From: Verrucomicrobiota bacterium
GTDB lineage: Bacteria; Verrucomicrobiota; Verrucomicrobiia; Limisphaerales; UBA1100
Assembly: GCA_028872645.1 (NCBI GenBank)
Contig: JAPKDK010000035.1
Location: 1-15,724 of the forward strand
DNA length: 15,724 nt
Direction: 5' to 3'
Shown: positions 5,871 to 11,993 of the stretch, piece by piece
How the letters are laid out: every line of letters starts with the position of its first letter
Position numbering within the stretch: the stretch's first letter is position 1
Program-made: the position numbers and the translations under genes
Notes under the pieces: model-generated
The model's database searches: none
What the model was told of the DNA's origin: nothing
What the model saw: the letters and a program-made list of their open reading frames with translations, nothing else

Positions 5871-6740
5871 TTATTTGCGTTTCATCGGACGGCCATCACG
5901 GCGCACGAGAATAAATTTGTTGGAATATTTTTTCTTGGAACGGGTTTTGTAACCACGAGTGATCACGCCCCAAGGAGTGACCGGGTGACCGCCGCCGGAG
6001 GTCTTAGCCTCGCCACCGCCCATGGGGTGATCGACAGGGTTTTTCGCCACCGCACGAGTGATCGGACGAATACCGCGATGCCGCGAGTTACCGGCTTTAC
6101 CGATGACTTGTTTTCCGTGGTCGGTGTTGCCGACCTGGCCGATGGTGGCCCAGCAATTTTCATTAACCCGGCGGATTTCACCGGAAGGCAGTTTGATTTG
6201 CGCCATATCGCCGTCGAGACTCATCAATGTGGCGGATGAACCCGCAGCACGCACGATCTGTCCGCCCCGTCCGGGAGTAAGTTCGATGTTATGAATCGTG
6301 GCAGCGAGCGGAACATTTTTGATCGGCATCGCACTGCCAATTTCCGGCTCAGCATTCGGCCCGCTTTGCACGGAGTCGCCCACACCAAGTTTATTGGGCG
6401 CAATAATGTAGCGCTTTTCACCGCCTTCATACTCGAGCAACGCAATGCGCGCCGAGCGCATGGGATCGTACTCGATGGCAATCACTTTTGCCGTCACCGT
6501 GGCGTCTTCGCCAAAAGCTTTACGAGAGAACCGGCGTTTGAAATCGACGTTACGAATCTTTTGTTTCGCACCACCGCCAATGCCACGCATCGTGACGCGG
6601 CCGCGGTTGTTGCGTCCGCCAGTTCTCTTGCGGATTTTCACCAATGCCTTTTCGGGCTTGGTCTTGGTGATCTCCTCGAAAGTCGAGCGCTTGATGTAGC
6701 GCATCGAGGGGGTCGTCGGTTTATATGATCGGATGGGCAT
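5871..6740 (-). CDS. rplB: 50S ribosomal protein L2
   Basis: L2 is one of the most conserved 50S proteins and supports subunit joining and peptidyl-transferase activity. The 289-residue protein (E. coli 273) begins MPIRSYKPTTPSMRY. It contains SGGRNN-like GGRNNRGRVTMRGIGGGAKQ (41-60), VDFKRRFSRKAFGE, IEYDPMRSARIALLEY and GKAGNSRHRGIRPITR. The active-site-proximal loop is NPVDHPMGGGEAKTSGGGHP (234-253, approximately). His238 corresponds to the functionally important His229 of E. coli and is retained; the next His of DHPHGGG is Met240. The ATG at 6740 has AAGGAA 7 bases upstream, and the gap to rplW is 14 bases. Confidence 0.97.
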   Translation of the reverse strand: MPIRSYKPTTPSMRYIKRSTFEEITKTKPEKALVKIRKRTGGRNNRGRVTMRGIGGGAKQKIRNVDFKRRFSRKAFGEDATVTAKVIAIEYDPMRSARIALLEYEGGEKRYIIAPNKLGVGDSVQSGPNAEPEIGSAMPIKNVPLAATIHNIELTPGRGGQIVRAAGSSATLMSLDGDMAQIKLPSGEIRRVNENCWATIGQVGNTDHGKQVIGKAGNSRHRGIRPITRAVAKNPVDHPMGGGEAKTSGGGHPVTPWGVITRGYKTRSKKKYSNKFILVRRDGRPMKRK

Positions 6741-6754
6741 CGGGAAATTCCTTG

Positions 6755-7075
6755 TTATACGAGATCGATGGACTCGCCTTCTTTGAGGGTGACAATTGCT
6801 TTCTTCCAGTTACCGGTGAAGCCCGCCATTTTGGTGCGGCCGCGTTTAACCTTGCCGCGCACCATCATCGTGTTCACGTGGGTAACGCCCACTTTGAACA
6901 GCTCCTGCACCGCCTTGCGGATTTGAATTTTATTCGCGCGACGATCTACCACAAACGAGTATTGTGACGGGCAAGTTTCCTTCATGCCCTCGGTGCGACG
7001 TTGGTTGTACAGGTCGCGCTGGATTTGGGTTTTCTCCTTGTCCCAAACGCCCTTGATGATAGTGAATGAATCCAT
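6755..7075 (-). CDS. rplW: 50S ribosomal protein L23 with an extended N-terminus
   Basis: L23 sits at the tunnel exit and is the docking site for trigger factor and SRP. The C-terminal two thirds are typical: SFVVDRRANKIQIRKAVQEL, FKVGVTHVNTMMVRGKVKR and WKKAIVTLKEGESIDL. The N-terminus is not. Instead of a short IIKRPxITEKS start, residues 1-25 (MDSFTIIKGVWDKEKTQIQR and onward) precede a degenerate RRTEGMKE that probably corresponds to RPxxTEK. No frameshift that would restore the standard motif is apparent in the other frames. The ATG at 7075 has AAGGAA 5 bases upstream, overlapping the rplD stop. Confidence 0.94.
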   Translation of the reverse strand: MDSFTIIKGVWDKEKTQIQRDLYNQRRTEGMKETCPSQYSFVVDRRANKIQIRKAVQELFKVGVTHVNTMMVRGKVKRGRTKMAGFTGNWKKAIVTLKEGESIDLV

Positions 7076-7084
7076 TGGCGTTCC

Positions 7085-7714
7085 TTATTTGAGACGACCG
7101 GCGACCGTATCAAGGCCAGCTTGGGTGATGATAATGCGGTCCGAGCGCAGCACTTGATAAGTGTTCAAGCTGCTCGCCTCGGCGAGTTCCACCAAGGGAA
7201 TGTTGCGGGAGGCCCAGCAAAGATTGTCGTTGCTGCTAGCATCAGCATCCACGAGCAAAAGTGTTTTGGCTTTTGTATCAATGGCGTCAAGCTGGGCACA
7301 AAAGGCTTTGGTTTTTTTGGTCTCAAGATTGAGATCCGCCACCACTGTCACTTCGCCATCCTTCAACCGTTCACTAAGCGCCTTGCGCAGGGCGAGCGTC
7401 CGGGTTTTGGCGTTAACCTTCTTGGAAAAATCACGCGGCACGGGGCCGTGCACCACGCCGCCGCCGGTAAAGATATTGGTACGGAGCGAACCTGTCCGGG
7501 CGCGGCCGGTTCCTTTTTGGCGCCATGGTTTTTTACCGGTGCCGCTCACTTCGCCGCGGTCTTTGGTTTTGGCCGTGCCACTGCGTTTCGCGGCCATATA
7601 CGCCACCACCGTGTCGTGCACGGCTTGCTCGCCTTTTTCGTCTTCAATGACACTGAAGCCCACGGAATACGTTCCCGCTTCATCGCCACTTAATGTCTTT
7701 ACTTTAAGTTCCAT
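7085..7714 (-). CDS. rplD: 50S ribosomal protein L4
   Basis: L4 binds 23S domain I, lines the exit-tunnel constriction opposite L22, and in E. coli represses the S10 operon. The 209-residue product has the extended tunnel loop at residues ~57-91 (GTGKKPWRQKGTGRARTG, then FTGGGVVHGP) and the conserved basic segment NAKTRTLALRKALSERL. The C-terminal LNTYQVLRSDRIIITQAGL also matches the family. The ATG at 7714 is preferred to an adjacent TTG at 7717; a GGAG lies about 9 bases upstream of the ATG. The gap to rplC is 15 bases. Confidence 0.96.
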   Translation of the reverse strand: MELKVKTLSGDEAGTYSVGFSVIEDEKGEQAVHDTVVAYMAAKRSGTAKTKDRGEVSGTGKKPWRQKGTGRARTGSLRTNIFTGGGVVHGPVPRDFSKKVNAKTRTLALRKALSERLKDGEVTVVADLNLETKKTKAFCAQLDAIDTKAKTLLLVDADASSNDNLCWASRNIPLVELAEASSLNTYQVLRSDRIIITQAGLDTVAGRLK

Positions 7715-7729
7715 CAAAAATTTCTCCAG

Positions 7730-8377
7730 TTACTTGGTGGCCTTCGGTTTTTTCTTGGCCTCACGGATGACCACGTAATCGCCATTGGCACCAGGGATGG
7801 CGCCTTTCACGAGCAATAACTGATCTTCCTCGCGCACCTGCACGATTTTCAAATTTTGCACCGTACGTTGGCGTTGGCCCATATGGCCGGGCATCTTTTT
7901 GCCTTTGCTCACCCAACCGGGGGTGGAACCCGCGGCAATAGAACCGGGTCGGCGGAACCAGCCTTTTTGCCCGTGCGACGCGGGGCCGCCAGCAAAATTC
8001 CAGCGTTTGACCACGCCTTGGAAGCCGCGCCCTTTGGTGCGGGCGGTGGCATCCACGTAATCGCCCGGCTCAAAAATGGTGACCGGCACGGTATCGCCCG
8101 GCTGCACTTCAAGGCTGAAATCGCGAAACTCCTTCACCCATTTGGTAGCTTCGGCGTTGTGTTTTTTGAAGTGTCCCTGCAGCGGTTGGGTGACGCGGCG
8201 CTTGTGGCTTTGATCGTCGTACCCGATTTGCACCGCGTTGTAGCCGTCCTTGCCGTCAGCGGTTTTGCACTGGACGACGCGATTGTCGCCGGTGTGAATC
8301 ACAGTGACACACACCGCGTTGCCGGCGTCATCGTAGACGCGCGACGTGCCAATTTTTTTCCCAATCAATCCGATCAT
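7730..8377 (-). CDS. rplC: 50S ribosomal protein L3
   Basis: L3 is an early assembly protein whose long loop reaches the peptidyl-transferase centre. The 215-residue protein starts MIGLIGKKIGTSRVYD and contains KGRGFQGVVKRWNFAGGPAS and the centre-reaching loop RRPGSIAAGSTPGWVSKGKK (residues 142-161, approximately) with MPGHMG after it. It ends LLLVKGAIPGANGDYVVI plus a short Lys-rich tail (KKKPKATK). The position of the Gln that PrmB methylates in E. coli L3 is not Gln here (SIAAGSTPG against SIGQNQTPG). It begins 4 bases after the rpsJ stop with no Shine-Dalgarno, suggesting coupling. Confidence 0.97.
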   Translation of the reverse strand: MIGLIGKKIGTSRVYDDAGNAVCVTVIHTGDNRVVQCKTADGKDGYNAVQIGYDDQSHKRRVTQPLQGHFKKHNAEATKWVKEFRDFSLEVQPGDTVPVTIFEPGDYVDATARTKGRGFQGVVKRWNFAGGPASHGQKGWFRRPGSIAAGSTPGWVSKGKKMPGHMGQRQRTVQNLKIVQVREEDQLLLVKGAIPGANGDYVVIREAKKKPKATK

Positions 8378-8381
8378 TTTG

Positions 8382-8693
8382 CTAGAAAATTTTAATGTTA
8401 ATATCCACGCCCGCGGGGAGGTTAAGTTTTTTTAATTCATCGATGGTGTTGGGCGTGGGGGAGAGAATATCGATGAGGCGTTTGTGGGTGCGTTGCTCGA
8501 AGGTTTCCTGGCTCTTTTTGTCCACGTGCGGGGAGCGAGTCATTGTGAAACGCTCGCGCCGGGTGGGCAATGGGATGGGGCCGGCCACGCGACTGCCGGT
8601 GCGTTTCACGGTCTCCACAATTTCCTGTGAGGAGCGGTCGAGCACGCGGTGATCGTAACCTTTGAGTCTGATTCTAATTTGATTTCCGGCCAT
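8382..8693 (-). CDS. rpsJ: 30S ribosomal protein S10
   Basis: S10 is a 30S head protein that also acts in transcription antitermination with NusB and links to NusG. The 103-residue length is standard, with IRIRLKGYDHRVLDRSSQEI, GSRVAGPIPLPTRRERFTMT, RSPHVDKKSQETFEQRTHKR and a final LPAGVDINIKIF. It begins only 9 bases after the fusA stop, so no separate S10 leader or promoter can fit at the usual place. Only a weak TAGGT, formed by the fusA stop region, precedes the ATG. Confidence 0.97.
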   Translation of the reverse strand: MAGNQIRIRLKGYDHRVLDRSSQEIVETVKRTGSRVAGPIPLPTRRERFTMTRSPHVDKKSQETFEQRTHKRLIDILSPTPNTIDELKKLNLPAGVDINIKIF

Positions 8694-8702
8694 ATAAAAT
8701 AC

Positions 8703-10880
8703 CTAAGCTCTGGCAGCCTTTTTAGGTGCCTTGTCGAGGATCTCTTCCGCGATACTGTGCGGAACGGGTTCAAAAGTCAACGGTTCCATGCTGTATGAAG
8801 CACGACCACTGGAGAGTGAGCGGATGGCGGTTGCATAACCGAACATTTCGGCCAACGGCACCTCGGCATTGATGATCGTACCGGAGGGTTTGCTGTCGAT
8901 GCCCTGCACTTTTCCGCGACGACGGTTAAGATCTCCAATGAGGTCGCCCTGATATTGGTCGGGCGTGGTGCATTCCACTTTCATCACCGGTTCGAGCAAA
9001 ATGGGTTTGGCTTTGGCCACGGCGGATTTCAGCGCAAAGATGCCGGCCATTTTAAAAGCCAACTCGTTGGAGTCCACATCGTGATAGGAGCCATCGATGA
9101 TTTGTACTTTGAGATTGATCATCTGGAAACCAGCGAGCACGCCGCTACGAATGGTCTCTTCGATGCCGGCGATGACGGCGGGAATGTATTCCTTGGGAAT
9201 CGCGCCGCCCACGATTTTGTTCTCAATGAGAACCCCCTCTTCTTTGTTGGGCTCGAGGGTGATCACGGCGTGTCCGTATTGGCCACGACCGCCGGATTGT
9301 TTCACAAACCTGCCCACGCCTTCGGCAGCGGTGGTGATAGTTTCGCGATAGGCGATTTGCGGCGCGCCGGATGTGGCGGTGACGCCAAACTCGCGGCGCA
9401 AGCGATCGCAAATAATTTCCAAGTGCAGCTCACCCATTCCGGCAATCAACAATTGGCCGGTTTCTTCGTCGGTGTGACAGCGGAAAGTGGGATCTTCCTC
9501 GGCTAAACGCTGGAGGCCTTCGGACATTTTTTCCTGATCGGCCTTAGTCTCCGGTTCGATGGCCATTGAGATGACGGGTTCGGGAAAAGTCGGGGGCTCG
9601 AGGCACACATCGAGATCCGGCGTGCAGAGCGTGTCGCCGGTGGTGATGTTGCGCACACCCACGAGTGCGGCGATATCGCCGGCGTAGACCGTCTCCACCT
9701 CTTCGCGTTTGTCGGCTTGGATCATCATAATCCGGTTCACGCGCTCCTTGCGGCGGGTGCGCGGATTATAGATAGTATCACCCTTGGTCATGGAGCCGCT
9801 GTAAACGCGAAAGAACACCAGTTTGCCGGCAAACGGATCGGTCCACAGCTTGAACGCCAACGAACAATACGGGGCGGTGTCATCGGCGGGTAGGGTGGTG
9901 AGTTCTTCGGCATCATCCACATCAGCACCCACGGCGGGGTCCACGTCCAGCGGAGAGGGAAGATAATCGATGACCGCGTCCATCATCGGCTGCACACCTT
10001 TATTTTTGAAGGCGGAACCGCCGAGCACCGGCACCATTTCATTGGCGGAAGTGAGACGGCGGATGGCGCGCTTGAGAGTAAAACTATCGATCGGCTTCTC
10101 ATCGAGGATCATTCCCATCACCTCGTCGTCCTTGTCGCCCACCGCTTCGATCAATTCAGCGAGGGCCAGTTCGGCTTCGTCTTTCATCTCCGCTGGGATT
10201 TCTTCGATGGTGATCGTGGTGCCGAGGTCATCGGCGGGATCATAAATAAGCGCCTTCTGGGTGATGACATCGATGACGCCGCGCAGATCTTCTTCCGCAC
10301 CAATCGGGATACCCACCGCGTAGGCGTACGCGCCGAGTTTCTCGCGCATCTCGGCGACCACATTATTAAAATTCGCGCCGGTGCGATCCATCTTGTTGAT
10401 GAACGCAATACGGGGCACGCCGTACTTGGTGGCTTGGCGCCAAACGGTTTCGGATTGCGGCTGCACGCCGGCCACAGCGCAGAATACGGCGACCGCGCCG
10501 TCGAGCACGCGCATGGAGCGCTCTACCTCAGCCGTAAAATCCACGTGGCCGGGGGTGTCGATAATGTTGACGCGATGAGCAACGCCTTCCCACAGCTTAT
10601 CGGTGCCGTCGGACTTTTGCGTCCAAAAACACGTGGTGGCCGCGCTGGTGATGGTGATGCCGCGTTCGCGCTCCTGTTCCATCCAATCGGTGACGGTGTT
10701 GCCGTCGTGCACCTCGCCGATTTTATGTGAGAGGCCCGTGTAGAATAAGACGCGCTCGGTGGTCGTGGTTTTGCCCGCGTCAATATGCGCCGCAATCCCG
10801 ATGTTCCGGGTGCGCTCCATTGTGTACTCGCGGTTTGGCGAGTTCAGTACTTTCGTGTCTACGTCGGTCAATGTTTCCAT
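8703..10880 (-). CDS. fusA: Translation elongation factor G
   Basis: EF-G is the GTPase that drives tRNA-mRNA translocation and, with RRF, ribosome recycling. The 725-residue protein has all GTPase motifs: P-loop AHIDAGKT (31-38), switch II DTPGH (108-112, with the catalytic His112), NKMD (162-165) and GSAFKNKG (288-295). Domains II-V follow, including SGGRGQYGHAVITLEP in domain IV. The start is the ATG at 10880. A later ATG at residue 21 would remove the NSPNREYTMERTRNIG lead-in, which reads like a family-typical extension. Neither start has a Shine-Dalgarno. An intrinsic terminator ends only 14 bases upstream, so expression may be controlled by attenuation or read-through. It looks like the canonical translocase rather than a divergent EF-G2. 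Confidence 0.97.
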   Translation of the reverse strand: METLTDVDTKVLNSPNREYTMERTRNIGIAAHIDAGKTTTTERVLFYTGLSHKIGEVHDGNTVTDWMEQERERGITITSAATTCFWTQKSDGTDKLWEGVAHRVNIIDTPGHVDFTAEVERSMRVLDGAVAVFCAVAGVQPQSETVWRQATKYGVPRIAFINKMDRTGANFNNVVAEMREKLGAYAYAVGIPIGAEEDLRGVIDVITQKALIYDPADDLGTTITIEEIPAEMKDEAELALAELIEAVGDKDDEVMGMILDEKPIDSFTLKRAIRRLTSANEMVPVLGGSAFKNKGVQPMMDAVIDYLPSPLDVDPAVGADVDDAEELTTLPADDTAPYCSLAFKLWTDPFAGKLVFFRVYSGSMTKGDTIYNPRTRRKERVNRIMMIQADKREEVETVYAGDIAALVGVRNITTGDTLCTPDLDVCLEPPTFPEPVISMAIEPETKADQEKMSEGLQRLAEEDPTFRCHTDEETGQLLIAGMGELHLEIICDRLRREFGVTATSGAPQIAYRETITTAAEGVGRFVKQSGGRGQYGHAVITLEPNKEEGVLIENKIVGGAIPKEYIPAVIAGIEETIRSGVLAGFQMINLKVQIIDGSYHDVDSNELAFKMAGIFALKSAVAKAKPILLEPVMKVECTTPDQYQGDLIGDLNRRRGKVQGIDSKPSGTIINAEVPLAEMFGYATAIRSLSSGRASYSMEPLTFEPVPHSIAEEILDKAPKKAARA

Positions 10881-10886
10881 CGTTGG

Positions 10887-10941
10887 TTTGGATTAAAAAA
10901 CGCCCCGATAAATCTACGCTCGGGGCGGTTCACAATCCAAA
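10887..10941 (-). promoter_or_regulatory. Outer complementary arms enclosing the rpsG-fusA terminator
   Basis: On the minus strand, TTTGGATT (10941-10934) lies upstream of the terminator stem, and its exact complement AATCCAAA (10894-10887) follows the T-run directly. The two 8-base arms could pair around the terminator and form a second-tier stem ending 6 bases before the fusA ATG. This may affect initiation, processing or terminator efficiency. The complementarity is seen directly; the function is inference. Confidence 0.45.
10895..10927 (-). terminator. Intrinsic terminator between rpsG and fusA
   Basis: Read on the minus strand: an 8-bp perfect stem CGCCCCGA / TCGGGGCG (arms 10927-10920 and 10908-10901) with an 11-base loop, followed at once by T6 (10900-10895). 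It lies 20 bases after the rpsG stop and 14 bases before the fusA ATG. The structure meets all the usual criteria for a rho-independent terminator of minus-strand transcription. Because fusA has no visible promoter after it, partial read-through or regulated antitermination is likely. Confidence 0.87.
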
Positions 10942-10947
10942 ATGTTT

Positions 10948-11421
10948 TTACCAGCGGAAATGGGCAAAAGCCTTGTTGGACTGTGCCATCCGGTGGACCT
11001 CATCGCGCCGGCGAATGCAATTGCCTTCGCCGTTGTAAGCGTCAAGAATTTCGTTGGCCAACGCCCGTTTCATCGGCGTGCCTTTACGGGCCTTGGCAAA
11101 TTCCACGATCCAACGCAGGGCCAGTGATTCGGAGCGCTCGCCGGTTACTTCCAGCGGTACTTGATAAGTAGCGCCACCCACGCGGCGACTCTTCACCTCA
11201 AGGCGCGGCTTGGCGTTTTCCACGGCGCGTTGCAATATTTCAATCGGCGTGGCACCTTCCTGCTTCTCACTAATTTGGTCGAACGCATCATACACTAGGC
11301 TTTGCGCAAGATTGCGCTTGCCGCATTTCATAATGGTATTCACTAAACGCCCCACGAGTAAGCTGTGATGGCGGGCGTCGAGGCGAATCTCGCGTTTAAC
11401 TGCTCTGCGTCTGCGTGACAT
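10948..11421 (-). CDS. rpsG: 30S ribosomal protein S7
   Basis: S7 nucleates assembly of the 30S head, contacts E-site tRNA, and in E. coli represses the str operon. The 157-residue protein starts MSRRRRAVKREIRLD and carries HHSLLVGRLVNTIMKCGKR, the VENAKPRLEVKSRRVGGATY segment and RWIVEFAKARKG. It ends HRMAQSNKAFAHFRW, the usual S7 C-terminus. The ATG at 11421 has AAGGA about 6 bases upstream. Only 9 bases separate it from rpsL, so the long S7-binding intercistronic region of E. coli is absent. Confidence 0.97.
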   Translation of the reverse strand: MSRRRRAVKREIRLDARHHSLLVGRLVNTIMKCGKRNLAQSLVYDAFDQISEKQEGATPIEILQRAVENAKPRLEVKSRRVGGATYQVPLEVTGERSESLALRWIVEFAKARKGTPMKRALANEILDAYNGEGNCIRRRDEVHRMAQSNKAFAHFRW

Positions 11422-11430
11422 ATAAAATCC

Positions 11431-11817
11431 TTATTTCTTCTTGCCGGCCTTCGGGCGTTTCACACCGTACTTGGAACGGCTCACCCGGCGCTTCTCCACG
11501 CCGGCGGCATCGCGGGTGCCGCGCACCACGTGGTAGCGCACGCCCGGCAAATCTTTCACCCGGCCACCCCGCACGAGCACGATGGAGTGCTCCTGCAAAC
11601 TGTGTCCCTCATCTGGGATGTAGGCGATAATCTCGTGCCCGTTGGTGAGGCGCACCTTGCAAACCTTCCGCATCGCGGAGTTCGGCTTCTTCGGGGTACG
11701 CGTGTACACCTGCAGGCACACGCCCTGCCGGAAAGGACAGTTCTCGAGCGCGGGAGAAGTGCTCTTCTCCTTCGTCCGTTTCCGTCCCTTGCGGACCAGT
11801 TGATTAATTGTCGGCAT
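11431..11817 (-). CDS. rpsL: 30S ribosomal protein S12
   Basis: S12 lies at the decoding centre and sets accuracy. The 128-residue protein starts MPTINQLVRKGRKR and contains VYTRTPKKPNSAMRKVCKVR, LQEHSIVLVRGGRVKDLPGV and KYGVKRPKAGKKK. Lys43 and Lys88, the sites of streptomycin-resistance substitutions, are both wild type, as is Asp89, the residue methylthiolated by RimO in E. coli. No Shine-Dalgarno precedes the ATG; the upstream bases are AT-rich and follow a strong hairpin. It is the first gene after a 176-base gap behind rpoC. Confidence 0.97.
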   Translation of the reverse strand: MPTINQLVRKGRKRTKEKSTSPALENCPFRQGVCLQVYTRTPKKPNSAMRKVCKVRLTNGHEIIAYIPDEGHSLQEHSIVLVRGGRVKDLPGVRYHVVRGTRDAAGVEKRRVSRSKYGVKRPKAGKKK

Positions 11818-11830
11818 TATATAATAAAAT

Positions 11831-11865
11831 TCGCTTACCTACGCGTTGTCCGCGTCGGCAAGCGA
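11831..11865 (-). promoter_or_regulatory. Leader hairpin upstream of rpsL
   Basis: On the minus strand, TCGCTTGCC and GGTAAGCGA form a 9-bp stem with one G-U pair. Above a single G-A mismatch, ACGCG and CGCGT pair, closing a 5-base loop. The 35-base structure is followed by an AT-rich stretch (ATTTTATTATATA), and the rpsL ATG lies 13 bases downstream. It lacks a solid T-run, so it is more likely a 5' leader structure or a weak terminator of rpoC transcription than a strong terminator. Confidence 0.6.
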
Positions 11866-11877
11866 TTCGGGGGCGGG

Positions 11878-11905
11878 ATAGTACCAAAGTAAAACCCCGT
11901 TGCAA
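11878..11905 (-). promoter_or_regulatory. Possible sigma-70-type promoter for rpsL
   Basis: On the minus strand, TTGCAA (11905-11900) and TACTAT (11883-11878) are separated by 16 bases; each matches 4 of 6 consensus positions. The predicted start of transcription, near 11871, falls just before the leader hairpin at 11865-11831, so the transcript would open almost directly with the hairpin. This is the only candidate I see in the rpoC-rpsL gap. Sequence match alone is modest evidence. Confidence 0.35.
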
Positions 11906-11993
11906 CTAGTTTTATGAGTTTTTTTTGGGAAAATCCCTGGAGGCGTCATAACCCCCAATTTCAGACTTTTTGGCAGTTTTTCTCCTAAAAGCC

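Noticed and set aside
6950..7075. Frameshift explaining the odd L23 N-terminus
   Set aside because: Neither alternative frame over this stretch encodes anything like the RPxxTEK motif, and the frame is continuous with a good Shine-Dalgarno and ATG.
10818..10820. Internal ATG as the true fusA start
   Set aside because: It would drop the NSPNREYT lead-in that reads like a family extension, and it has no better ribosome binding site than the upstream ATG.
11926..11938. GGGATTTTCCC next to an A-run on the minus strand as an rpoC terminator
   Set aside because: The stem is only 4 bp and is followed by A rather than T in the direction of rpoC transcription; read on the plus strand the T-run precedes the stem.
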